64,000 nt of DNA from CAYMAZ01 sp964526285 (GTDB taxonomy: Bacteria; Bacteroidota; Bacteroidia; Bacteroidales; DTU049): NCBI GenBank assembly GCA_964526285.1, contig CAZGIW010000004.1, forward strand, positions 1 to 64,000, in the 5' to 3' direction. Below are positions 40,601-48,677 of this stretch, one piece after another. The notes under the pieces were generated by a model. That model saw nothing but the letters and a program-made list of their open reading frames with translations, searched no databases and was not told where the DNA came from. Numbering within the stretch: the first letter of the stretch is position 1; every line of letters begins with the position of its first letter. A program made the position numbers and the translations under genes.

Positions 40601-42799
40601 AGAAACAGATGTTAATGATGGCGTGGAATATAAAACTTCAAGAGGTACAGAAAGAGTTGTGCCTGTTCCACAAGAATTTGAAGGAGTAACCTCTACAAAT
40701 CCAGACAAAGGTCCCTGTTCAACATAAATACTGTCACTTCCCTGACCTGATAAAATAACCCATCCTGAAGGAAAGTCCCATAAATAAGTTTCACCAGCTA
40801 AAGCATCAACATGATAAAGAAGTGTGTTGCTTCCATTGCAAAGCAGAAAGACTCCGTTTATTGAAGAAGGAGCCGAAGGCACATCATTCATATTAATAGA
40901 TAGTGTCGATGGTGATCCTGCCCCACAGACATTGTTTGCAGTAACGGAAATTGTTCCTCCTGCAGTTCCTGCATTTACAATTATTTCAGGTGTGTTTTGG
41001 CCGCTAACAAAACTCCAACCCGAGGGAAGACTCCAGTTGTAAGTGTTTCCAGACACATTATCAACTTCATATTCCAATAAAACAGCATTTTTGCAGGGGA
41101 AATCGTTCCCTGATATTACAGATGGCTGAAGTGGTTTTAGTTTGGGTGTAACTGCAAAGTTTGATGCTGTTCCTGTATAACACTGATTGGATGGAACAAC
41201 ACTTATGTTTCCGGAAGTATTTCCTGTCAGCACTGAAATTATATTTGTTCCGTTGCCACTAATGATTGTCCAACCTGAAGGCACCTGCCATTGAAAAGTT
41301 GTTCCTTGCTCGTTGGTAACACTGTATTGCTGAACAGATTCTTCACATGGATTGTTATCGCCTGTAATTGTTGGTGTTTGTGGTACTGAAAGAGGGGTAA
41401 TTGTGAGCCCTCCATGTGCTCCATAACAATTGTTGCATGATCCGTAACTTGTTGCTATATACAGACCAAATTGAGAACTTCCAACCATGAAGGTTGCTGA
41501 GTTGATAGTTGAAGATAATAATACCCAGCCTGGAGGCAAGGGATGTCCCACTCCAGAAATACATTGTCCTGTCAAATATGGAATTTGATAAGTTTCAATA
41601 TTGCCTGGACAAGGACTGGTATTGCCTGAAAAATTTCCATTTAGCTGACAATCGAAAGGTCCGTTCAGACAAATCGAAGCACTTCCCGAAATTCCGTCTC
41701 CGCAGGAATTAGTTGCAGTGCAAACAACAGTAAAAAACCCAGTAATTGGTGGATATTGTGCTGTTATGGCTGAGGTTCCTTGCCCTGTAAAAGAATTACT
41801 GCCGGGAGCCTGCCATTCAAAGGAAGTTGCTCCCGGAGAACTAGCTGATGCAGCAATTGTGCCGGCTGGACAATTTGATGGACCTCCTATTGAAACATTA
41901 ATTGAAGGGATGGGACAGCAATGAGAGCCGCAACAAATTTTTATTCTGTCAAGAGCAACTCCTGTGGCAGAACTTGTAGTTGCTTCGAAGGCAATATAGG
42001 TTACAGAAGATGATGGAATTGCATAGCCGTAGTTAGCCCATGCTCCCGACATCTGTGTAGGTGTTCCAAGCAGAATCCATGACCCGTTGTGTCCGTGGCG
42101 GTAATACACTTTAAGACTGGTTCCCCAATATATGGATGAACGAAAAAGCAGATTAGCTTGTGTACAGGCAGACAAGTCCAATGGCGGTGAAACTAGCCTT
42201 GTAGTAACTGATGGGCCACCAGGATTTGCAAAAACCGCACAATAACTGCCTTCATATGCTGAAGGAGGCTGGCTTGTATAGGGATTACCATCACTGAATA
42301 TCCAGTTGTTTGTGCCGTTGACGTATTCCTCTCTCCAACATTCAGGCATATTGCCATTATTTTCAAATAATTCTAAGTAATCGGAAACACTTATTGTTGT
42401 GCAGATGGTTTTGCAGCTGTCTTCAAGAAACTGGGAATATTCATATAGATTGTTAAAAGAAAAAATTCTGAAATAATACACTGTGTTTGGTTGCAGGCCT
42501 GACTTTTGATAAAAAGATAGTATGCTCTTCGTAATAACTACACCTCCTCCGGCAACAGTATCTCCGATATCGTAGTTTGTCCCGTCAATGGGTAATCCGA
42601 ATACCCCATCCTCACTAATTAAAATGACTACTGAATCAGAAAATGAATTCAAACTCCATGTCAACTCAATTGCCGTTGAACTCAATGGATTGCTGTTGAA
42701 ACTTCCTGGCAGTTCAACATACATGTTTTCACATAACAGGGAATGTGATTTGAAAAAAATTAAAACAATATACAGTAGAAAATATTGTTTGAATCTCAT
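37607..42799 (-). CDS. Giant secreted protein with FnIII, cleaved-adhesin and twelve PKD-like repeats, type A T9SS sorting domain
   Basis: A 1,730-residue exported protein from the ATG at 42797-42799. Seen in order: signal peptide; FnIII-like module (about 30-130, TAIELTWSLNSFSDSVVI, LQPNTVYYFRIFS); cleaved-adhesin/MAM-like beta-sandwich (about 140-290, GSYCAVFANPGG, TRLVSPPLDLSACTQANLLF, ALDRIKIC); two divergent Ig-like units; twelve repeats of about 85 residues (nt 38345-41395), each with ISGxxxPC, a YxWxxPxGWxIISGQGT core, and NxCGxG; an Ig-like unit; and a type A sorting domain (about 1647-1730, IFPNPAQSTLFIES). Cysteine pairs in most repeats suggest disulfides. Likely a long surface adhesin; ligand unknown. 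Confidence 0.87.
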   Translation of the reverse strand: MRFKQYFLLYIVLIFFKSHSLLCENMYVELPGSFNSNPLSSTAIELTWSLNSFSDSVVILISEDGVFGLPIDGTNYDIGDTVAGGGVVITKSILSFYQKSGLQPNTVYYFRIFSFNNLYEYSQFLEDSCKTICTTISVSDYLELFENNGNMPECWREEYVNGTNNWIFSDGNPYTSQPPSAYEGSYCAVFANPGGPSVTTRLVSPPLDLSACTQANLLFRSSIYWGTSLKVYYRHGHNGSWILLGTPTQMSGAWANYGYAIPSSSVTYIAFEATTSSATGVALDRIKICCGSHCCPIPSINVSIGGPSNCPAGTIAASASSPGATSFEWQAPGSNSFTGQGTSAITAQYPPITGFFTVVCTATNSCGDGISGSASICLNGPFDCQLNGNFSGNTSPCPGNIETYQIPYLTGQCISGVGHPLPPGWVLLSSTINSATFMVGSSQFGLYIATSYGSCNNCYGAHGGLTITPLSVPQTPTITGDNNPCEESVQQYSVTNEQGTTFQWQVPSGWTIISGNGTNIISVLTGNTSGNISVVPSNQCYTGTASNFAVTPKLKPLQPSVISGNDFPCKNAVLLEYEVDNVSGNTYNWSLPSGWSFVSGQNTPEIIVNAGTAGGTISVTANNVCGAGSPSTLSINMNDVPSAPSSINGVFLLCNGSNTLLYHVDALAGETYLWDFPSGWVILSGQGSDSIYVEQGPLSGFVEVTPSNSCGTGTTLSVPLEVLYSTPSLTSVSGLQTPCSGSITMFETDSLFGITNYIWSCPSGWNIISGQGTHRIMAEAGNTPGYIEVFSENDCGTGNTVSFFSEPLDIPDEPSSISGNQFPCENQNNLFYSVINNSGLSYNWQVPQSWSIISGQGTNIIEVIAGSEQGNIIVTAENICGDSEQQNLFIFTELLPEQPTPISGPDQLCPGNGIHVYSVDEVSGLTYTWDVPQGWQIISGQGTATISAQQGSTGGIIEVIPSNLCGDGVFQQITIIIYDSIPVVQSISGDTLPCDGSYTVYQTDSIPGATYSWSLPIGWNIISGQGTHQLLAEAGSTSGYIEVFAGNICGNGLPANIYVNSKTIPDQTTPLTGNPEPCENDSIVIYSVTNVSGVDFYWTVPLGWTIVSGQGSNLIETMPSSYSGYITVTPSNYCGNGPSTSLLINPTLIPLAPSPISGDTFPCINSYPIEYSVIPDTSLTYNWVLPQDWIVLTGQGYETIQAQSGTSGGTIMVFPKNHCGLGPPSVLPVSVKSTPIIQSIIGDTVFCSSQEYTWFSITPEPDATYFWNVMPDWNLLYSNGIDSIFVEIGSSGNEISIFGENICGTGDTFYINTFLVDSLVTPVIYGNDSICQGTIQNFSTDFIPNTNYQWLVSTGWTILTGQNTHSITVQTNASGGFVHLTQNNACGQSFENIHNVSIISPPSTPTNFSGINNPCEGHPTIYTVNSNPNYSTTWTYPSNWTLVSGQGTNAITLIPTTQTGYVRASHANICENSPEISLFVAPSAIVTPTILPFIYPNTEVCEGTTLQGYSNTTNAGTNPTFEWYVNDSLVSNQYNFSHTAQKTDSTIHMILYSSIYCAISPVYSDTIILYVEEIPAKPIITRNLDTLFSSYTGQGNQWFFNMNLIAGATEHFHIAQNNGNYKVVYKTPLGCLSVSDNFYMDGVSISEIDINQSLINIFPNPAQSTLFIESNYQNNLNIEIFNSIGVKYLEFTLPPNSINEADLTDFPSGMILIKVNTSNANYLFKVIKTR
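38345..41395 (-). repeat. Twelve PKD-like coding repeats of about 85 residues
   Basis: Twelve in-frame repeats of about 255 bp. Core encoded motif W-x-x-P-x-G-W-x-I-I-S-G-Q-G-T with a pair of Cys (PC near the start, NxCG near the end) in nearly every copy. Some copies (4 and 7; 5 and 6) are noticeably closer, which would fit block duplication. Confidence 0.8.
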
Positions 42800-42821
42800 A
42801 TTCTTCAGAAATTTAACCCTG

Positions 42822-42853
42822 CAAATATACATTATTTTTTATACGAATACAAG
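42822..42853 (-). promoter_or_regulatory. Promoter of the twelve-repeat protein gene
   Basis: Minus-strand CTTG (42853-42850), 20-nt spacer, TATATTTG (42829-42822): a near-complete match to TTTG-N19-TAnnTTTG. It ends 22 bp before the ATG. Confidence 0.65.
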
Positions 42854-42980
42854 TTTTTTCAATAAAATTAAATGTTTTTTAAGATGATATAGTCCATTTG
42901 TTAGGCTGATTCTGTTTTTATGAAATTGTATGTCCAAGTTTAGATCTCTGATTTTGATCAGTAAATCATAAAATTTTCTT

Positions 42981-42988
42981 TAATTTTG
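42981..42988 (+). promoter_or_regulatory. -7 promoter element for the isoaspartyl dipeptidase gene
   Basis: TAATTTTG is a full match to TAnnTTTG and lies 24 bp before the ATG at 43013. A TTTG at 42953-42956 is upstream but with a 24-nt spacer, longer than usual. Confidence 0.5.
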
Positions 42989-43012
42989 CATACAAATCAA
43001 TACAAAATAGTT

Positions 43013-44176
43013 ATGATGATATTATTCAAAAACTGTGAATTATATACTCCCGATTATCTTGGGAAAATGGATGTGTTAACAGGAGGAGGTTCCATTCTTG
43101 CTATTGCAGCCAATATTGAAAAACCTGTTGGAACAGAGGTAGAAGTTGTTGATTGTGAGGGATTAAAAATGATTCCCGGATTGATTGATGCTCATGTGCA
43201 TATTGCTGGTGCAGGTGGTGAAGGTGGTCCTGCAACACGCACACCTGAAATGCAATTGAGTCATATGGTTGAAGCAGGTGTTACAACCGTTATTGGATGC
43301 CTAGGAACTGATGGAATGACCCGCTCAGTTGAATCAGTGCTGATGAAGGCCAAAGGACTTCGCCAGGAAGGGGTGTCTGCATGGATTATGACAGGTGCCT
43401 ATCAGATACCAACACCAACCATTCTCGGTGATGTGGGTAAAGACATTGCTATGATTGATGAAGTGATTGGTGTGGGCGAAATTGCACTTTCTGACCACCG
43501 CTCTTCATTTCCTACTACTCATGAACTTATCCGACTGGTGGAACATGCCAGAGTAGGGGGGATGCTCGGCGGAAAAGCAGGAATCGTCAACATACACATG
43601 GGCGATGCTCAAAATCCGTTCAAACCCATTCATGATGCTGTGGAAATGAGCGAACTAAAATACACCCAGTTTTGGCCAACACATAGTAACAGAAATGAGT
43701 ACATTTTTGAAGATGCCAAAGAATACGGCAAAAAAGGGTATGTGGATATCACTGCAAGTTCCTATCCATATTTTCCCGAATATGAAATCAAACCATCAAA
43801 AGCAATCTCAGAACTTTTGAAAGCAGGTGTTCCGCTCGAGCATATCACAATGACTTCAGATGCATGTGGCTCTCTGCCCGACTTTGATGAAAAAGGTAAT
43901 CTTGTCAAACTTGAAATGGGTTATCCCAAATCTGTGTTTGATGAAATTATGGATGCTGTAAGAGATGAAGGAATGGATTTGTCGCAGGCTGTAAAAGTTT
44001 CCACTTCAAACATTGCAGATATTCTTAAACTTCATAAAAAAGGACGTATCAAAACCGGAAATGATGCCGATATGGTTTTAATCAATGACAAATTTGAAAT
44101 TGTACACTACATGGCAATGGGTACAATTATGATGAAAAACAAAGTAATTGTGAAAAAAGGAAGCTATGAGAAGTAG
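43013..44176 (+). CDS. iadA: Isoaspartyl dipeptidase (beta-aspartyl-peptidase)
   Basis: Zinc amidohydrolase that removes beta-linked aspartyl residues from dipeptides from damaged proteins. 387 residues from the ATG at 43013 (a second ATG follows directly). Seen: the HVH metal site (His61, His63) in GLIDAHVHIAGAGGEGGP, TRTPEMQLSHMVEAGVTTV, GVGEIALSDHRSS, VNIHMGD, WPTHSNR, and the catalytic Asp in MTSDACGSLPDFD. In the E. coli enzyme a carbamylated Lys bridges the metals in GVKCAISDHRS; here the aligned residue is Glu156. It is convergent with the glutamine synthetase gene. Family and fold are firm; exact substrate range is inferred. Confidence 0.92.
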   Translation: MMILFKNCELYTPDYLGKMDVLTGGGSILAIAANIEKPVGTEVEVVDCEGLKMIPGLIDAHVHIAGAGGEGGPATRTPEMQLSHMVEAGVTTVIGCLGTDGMTRSVESVLMKAKGLRQEGVSAWIMTGAYQIPTPTILGDVGKDIAMIDEVIGVGEIALSDHRSSFPTTHELIRLVEHARVGGMLGGKAGIVNIHMGDAQNPFKPIHDAVEMSELKYTQFWPTHSNRNEYIFEDAKEYGKKGYVDITASSYPYFPEYEIKPSKAISELLKAGVPLEHITMTSDACGSLPDFDEKGNLVKLEMGYPKSVFDEIMDAVRDEGMDLSQAVKVSTSNIADILKLHKKGRIKTGNDADMVLINDKFEIVHYMAMGTIMMKNKVIVKKGSYEK

Positions 44177-44223
44177 TAAATTCTGGATCAGAAAAGATAG
44201 CTAAATGTAGATTTCTTCTTTTG

Positions 44224-45726
44224 TTAACAATTCAAATACTCCATTACCAGCTTTCTGATTTCTTCAGTTTTTCCATAAAGCTTCTCGCTCATTTTTTTGT
44301 CTTTATAGCCTTTAAGCATATCGTAGGTTCCCTGAATGATGCTTTCATCAAAAACTCCATGTTTTATGAACTCGCTTTTTTGTTTCAACAGCCATTCAGC
44401 AGATTCATCACATGAGATTGGAAGTTGTGAGAGTTTTTTCAAAACGTCTTTATTTTCATCTTTAAAAATATTCACATCAATAAATCGCTCTTTTGCATAT
44501 TTGAGTGAAGTTTTTGATTCAAGTCCTTTTCTTACAGCAACAGCCAATCCTGCGAGTAGAAGATATAAATCAGCAGATCCGTCTGGACAACGGAATTCAA
44601 AAGTTCGCTTTTCCTGAGTGTCAGTTTTAGCAGCTGTTCCTGTAACAGGGTTTGCTATTTGAATCATATCAGCAGCTTTTCCTGTCCATCCCAAAGGAAC
44701 TCTAACAAGAGCAGAGCGGTTTCTGTATCCCCAGCAAATATTAGTAGGTGCTTCCTGATGCGGAACAAGTCTCAGATAACTGGTAGGTACAGTGTTTCCG
44801 AACGCTGTCAGTGCAGGAGAATACTCAAGTATTCCTCCGATTGCACGAACGGCTTCATCACTGAGTTCATTGCCTTCACCCATAACAGGTTTGCCATCTT
44901 TCAGCAATCTCATGTGAATATGCAGTCCACTGCCAGCTTTTCCCACAGTGATTTTTGGTGCAAAACTCAAATTAACTCCATATCGGTATGCCAGTTGTCG
45001 GAGTACCCATTTTCCCATAACAAGTTCTTCAACAGCTTGTTCAATGCCCACAGGCAAAAATTCAATTTCTGTTTGCTCATAATTGTGTTGTTCGTCACAG
45101 AAGTTTCCAACCTCAGAGTGCCCATATTTCAAATGACATCCCATCTGATTGAGATAGTAAATCGCTTCAGAACGGATGACTTCCCATTTTACAAATGGCC
45201 CTGATTCATGATAGCCACGCTGATCTTTTGCCTGAAAAAGATCTTCTTTTTCACTGATGATATAATACTCCAGTTCGCCCATTGCTTCAAGAGTATATCC
45301 TGTTTTTTCAGTGAGAGTTTTATTGGCTTTTGCCAGAATATTATCAGGTGTTCCTGCCATTGGATTGCCGTCTTTATCAAAATACCTGCACAAAATTCCC
45401 AGTGTTGGTATTTCAGAAAAAGGATTAATAAATGCCGTTCTGAATTTGGGAACAACATATAAATCACTTGAGCCTGTTTCAACATGTTTAAACAAACTTG
45501 ATCCATCCACTCGCTCACCATATGAGAAAATATTGTCCAGTTGTTTTTTGCTTTGCACTGGAAAATTCAATGATTTTATTCTTCCGTCTCCTCCAACATA
45601 ATGAAAATCAACAAGTTTGATTTCAGCATATTGGATGTAACGGATAATGTCTTCTTTTGAAAAATCTTTGCGTTCTTTTTTCAAAAACTGTTCCAGTGGA
45701 TTCTGATAGAAAATGTCTTTTGCCAT
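44224..45726 (-). CDS. glnA: Glutamine synthetase, divergent type
   Basis: ATP-dependent synthesis of glutamine from glutamate and ammonium. 500 residues from the ATG at 45724-45726; a longer TTG reading would start on the promoter itself. Seen: VDGSSLFKHVE, GELEYYI (Glu metal ligands), KAGSGLHIHM, RLVPHQEAPTNICWGYRNRSALVRVP and FEFRCPDGSADLYL. The usual KRLVPGYEAP is altered to LRLVPHQEAP, and the Tyr adenylylation motif (NLYDLP) of enterobacterial GlnA is absent, with KERFIDVNIF there instead. It therefore probably is not controlled by adenylylation. A related gamma-glutamyl ligase role cannot be excluded from sequence alone. Confidence 0.88.
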   Translation of the reverse strand: MAKDIFYQNPLEQFLKKERKDFSKEDIIRYIQYAEIKLVDFHYVGGDGRIKSLNFPVQSKKQLDNIFSYGERVDGSSLFKHVETGSSDLYVVPKFRTAFINPFSEIPTLGILCRYFDKDGNPMAGTPDNILAKANKTLTEKTGYTLEAMGELEYYIISEKEDLFQAKDQRGYHESGPFVKWEVIRSEAIYYLNQMGCHLKYGHSEVGNFCDEQHNYEQTEIEFLPVGIEQAVEELVMGKWVLRQLAYRYGVNLSFAPKITVGKAGSGLHIHMRLLKDGKPVMGEGNELSDEAVRAIGGILEYSPALTAFGNTVPTSYLRLVPHQEAPTNICWGYRNRSALVRVPLGWTGKAADMIQIANPVTGTAAKTDTQEKRTFEFRCPDGSADLYLLLAGLAVAVRKGLESKTSLKYAKERFIDVNIFKDENKDVLKKLSQLPISCDESAEWLLKQKSEFIKHGVFDESIIQGTYDMLKGYKDKKMSEKLYGKTEEIRKLVMEYLNC

Positions 45727-45747
45727 ATGTTCAAATTTTTTGGATGA

Positions 45748-45755
45748 CAAACATA
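45748..45755 (-). promoter_or_regulatory. -7 promoter element for glnA
   Basis: Minus-strand TATGTTTG fully matches TAnnTTTG and ends 21 bp before the ATG. This position decides that the upstream TTG codon at 45750 is not the start. Confidence 0.6.
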
Positions 45756-45884
45756 CAATTATTTTTTTAATGGAAGGTTGTAGAATCTTGTTTTTTTTCT
45801 TTGTTGGGATTGATATTTTGCATGTGTTTTAATAAAACAAAAAAAAAATGCTTAACTTTACATTTTAAATAAGGGATAATATTT

Positions 45885-48668
45885 ATGAAAAAGATATCGC
45901 AGCAAATCATAGTATTCATTTGTTTCTTTACTGGAGTATTAACTGTCAGTGCACAGAGTGTTCTGGAAGAAACAGGATATTTAAAAGAAGGCACAGTCAT
46001 CGTTCGGGTCAATGAACAATTCAGACACCTATGCAGTGAAAGGGAAATAGCCAACCCACATTTTTATTCTGTACTTACTGAGCTTGGCAATGGTCAGGTT
46101 TTTAAAATGTTTCCCAATCATTTACCTCCTGAAAAGAAGCATGATGAATACGGCAATGCACTGATTGATCTTAGTATGATTTATATTATTGAATATAACA
46201 ATGATATTTCCATACCTCACGCCTGTAATCTGATTCTTTCTGCAAATCTGTTTGATTATGCAGAGCCTTATGTTATTCCGGAAATTTTGTATGTTCCCAA
46301 TGATCCGCTGATTGGAAACCAGTATTACCTTAACAGTGTCAGGGCTTATGATGCGTGGGAAATATGGAAAGGAGATACAAATTATGTGGTAGGTATTACA
46401 GATACAGGCTATGAGTTTAATCATCCCGACCTTGTGGATGCTGTCAAATACAATTACAATGATCCAATAGATGGCATTGATAATGACAATGATGGTTATG
46501 TGGATAATTTTATGGGTTGGAACCTGGGACAAAATAACAACAATCCTCAATATGTGGCACTGGGGCATGGAATTCATGTGTCAGGCATAGCCGGAGCAAC
46601 TGCAGACAATACTTTTGGTATTGCAGGAGTTGGATTTAATACAAAAATATTACCTGTAAAAATTGACAATGCTGTGGGCTCACTTGTAATGTCGTATCAG
46701 GGAATTGTCTATGCGGCTGACCATGGCTCACACACAATCAACTGTAGCTGGGGCAGTACATTTGGTGCCGGGCAGTTTGGTCAGGATATTGTTAATTATG
46801 CAACTTTCAACAGAAATGTACTTGTAGTTGCAGCAGCTGGTAATTCTAATAATGAAAGAATGTTCTACCCTTGTTCATATGAGAATGTGCTGTGTGTGGC
46901 AGGAACAAAAGCCGATGATCTGAAATGGGAAAATTCAAGCTATTACAGAAGAGTAGATATATCAGCACCCGGACACAATGTGTATTCCACATGGGCCAAT
47001 GGAACATTTGTATATTCAGGCGGAACATCAATGGCATCTCCTGCTGTGGCTGGTGCAGCTGCTCTTGTGTGGTCGTATTTTCCTGACCTGCATCCACTGC
47101 AAATAGCGCAACATCTGAAAAATACAGCTGATGTTATTGATACAATTGCACAAAATCAGGTGTATGATGATAAACTTGGATACGGGAGATTAAATATGTA
47201 CAGGGCACTCGTTGATACAATGCTCCCAGCTGTGAAGCTCCTGAATATGTCTATTACAGATAATAATGATGATGTTTTTGTGATGAATGATACATTAAAT
47301 ATTTCGGGTGATTTTTTTAATTATCTTGCTCCAACACAAAACCTGATAATCCAACTGTCATCTTCGTCTCCTCATGTGCAAATTATTGATTCTTTGTTCT
47401 ATGCAGGTGTTGTGGGTACGATGCAATCATTTGACAATCATTCAGCTCCTTTCAGGATGAAGTTATTACCCGGAATTCCTTCAAGCTATAATATTGAAAT
47501 AAAATTTTCCTATGCTGATACAAATTATACGGGCTATGATTATCAGTTTATTACAGTGAATATTGATTTTATTAATCTGAATATTAATGATATTACAACA
47601 ACTATTACAAGCAAAGGCTCAATTGGATATAATGACAATGAAAATTTTCAACAAGGTGTTGGATTAACATACAATGCAGGAGCTTCATTAATTGCTTGTG
47701 CCGGTTTTATGGCAGGAAGAGCAAACAATCAGGTTTCTGACAATATCTATGGATTTATTAATGCTTTTGACACAGATCTTGTGCCCGTGAGCAGTGTCGC
47801 TTATACCATTCCTCCTCTGAAAGGAGATCAGCATATTTCAGGTGTTTTTGATGATTCAGGTGCCGGAACACAAAGTCTTGATATACTTGTTGAACATCAT
47901 AACTTTGCATGGGATGAGCCAGGGAAGGAAAGTTTTGTTTTTGTTGAGTATTATCTGGTAAATAATGGAGATGATGATTTGTCAAATCTTTTTGCCGGTT
48001 TTTTTGCAGACTGGGAACTGAAATTCCGTAGTCAGAACAGGGCCGCAACAAACTCTGCTGATAAATATGGTTATGTATTCAGCATGGATAGTTCATTATA
48101 TGCTGCAATTCAACTCATAACTGATGGAGATTTCTATCATTATGCCATTGATAATGACGGACAAGACGGAAGTGTAAGTGTAGTTGATGGGTTTTCTACT
48201 ACAGAAAAGTTTATGACTCTTTCCAATTCAAGAAGTACTGCCGGAAATGGACCTTTTGGAAATAATGTTTCAAGTGTTGTAAGCACAGGACCTTATCTTC
48301 TGTCTCCCGGAGATACCTTGCATATGGTGTTTGCATTACACATTGCCCTAAGTTATCCTGAACTACTTCAAAGTATTGACAATGCTCAGCAGACATGGAA
48401 CAATCTGGTAAATGCCGGTCTGGATGATGATGAATCTCACCTGTTTAATGTGTTTCCTAATCCCTTTAATGATGAAGTTACCATTTGTTTTGAAGCAGGA
48501 AGAGTATCATTAATTGAAATTTCTGATGTGACTGGCAGAGTTGTAATTTCAGAGATAATTGACAACACACAGTGTGAAACCATCAATACAAAAAAATTGA
48601 AATCAGGCACATATTTCCTGAAAATATCCGGTCAGGAAACAATGGTAAAAAAACTCATCAAACTATAA
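45885..48668 (+). CDS. Secreted subtilisin-like serine protease with type A T9SS sorting domain
   Basis: A 927-residue exported S8-family protease. Seen: signal peptide (1-23); propeptide-like segment to about 135; the full catalytic triad: Asp173 in VGITDTGYEFNHPD, His231 in LGHGIHVSGIAG and Ser382 in GGTSMASPAVAG, plus the oxyanion Asn320 in VVAAAGNSNN; a Ca-type insert DGIDNDNDGYVDN (197-208); beta-rich C-terminal half from about 440; a type A sorting domain at about 855-927 (VFPNPFNDEVTIC, LKSGTYFLKISGQETM). The GHGIHVSG version of GHGTHVAG is a mild variant. It is followed 9 bp later by a GTG-started gene. A TAACTTTA (45853-45860), one base from consensus, lies upstream. Confidence 0.94.
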   Translation: MKKISQQIIVFICFFTGVLTVSAQSVLEETGYLKEGTVIVRVNEQFRHLCSEREIANPHFYSVLTELGNGQVFKMFPNHLPPEKKHDEYGNALIDLSMIYIIEYNNDISIPHACNLILSANLFDYAEPYVIPEILYVPNDPLIGNQYYLNSVRAYDAWEIWKGDTNYVVGITDTGYEFNHPDLVDAVKYNYNDPIDGIDNDNDGYVDNFMGWNLGQNNNNPQYVALGHGIHVSGIAGATADNTFGIAGVGFNTKILPVKIDNAVGSLVMSYQGIVYAADHGSHTINCSWGSTFGAGQFGQDIVNYATFNRNVLVVAAAGNSNNERMFYPCSYENVLCVAGTKADDLKWENSSYYRRVDISAPGHNVYSTWANGTFVYSGGTSMASPAVAGAAALVWSYFPDLHPLQIAQHLKNTADVIDTIAQNQVYDDKLGYGRLNMYRALVDTMLPAVKLLNMSITDNNDDVFVMNDTLNISGDFFNYLAPTQNLIIQLSSSSPHVQIIDSLFYAGVVGTMQSFDNHSAPFRMKLLPGIPSSYNIEIKFSYADTNYTGYDYQFITVNIDFINLNINDITTTITSKGSIGYNDNENFQQGVGLTYNAGASLIACAGFMAGRANNQVSDNIYGFINAFDTDLVPVSSVAYTIPPLKGDQHISGVFDDSGAGTQSLDILVEHHNFAWDEPGKESFVFVEYYLVNNGDDDLSNLFAGFFADWELKFRSQNRAATNSADKYGYVFSMDSSLYAAIQLITDGDFYHYAIDNDGQDGSVSVVDGFSTTEKFMTLSNSRSTAGNGPFGNNVSSVVSTGPYLLSPGDTLHMVFALHIALSYPELLQSIDNAQQTWNNLVNAGLDDDESHLFNVFPNPFNDEVTICFEAGRVSLIEISDVTGRVVISEIIDNTQCETINTKKLKSGTYFLKISGQETMVKKLIKL

Positions 48669-48677
48669 TATCAAGTT

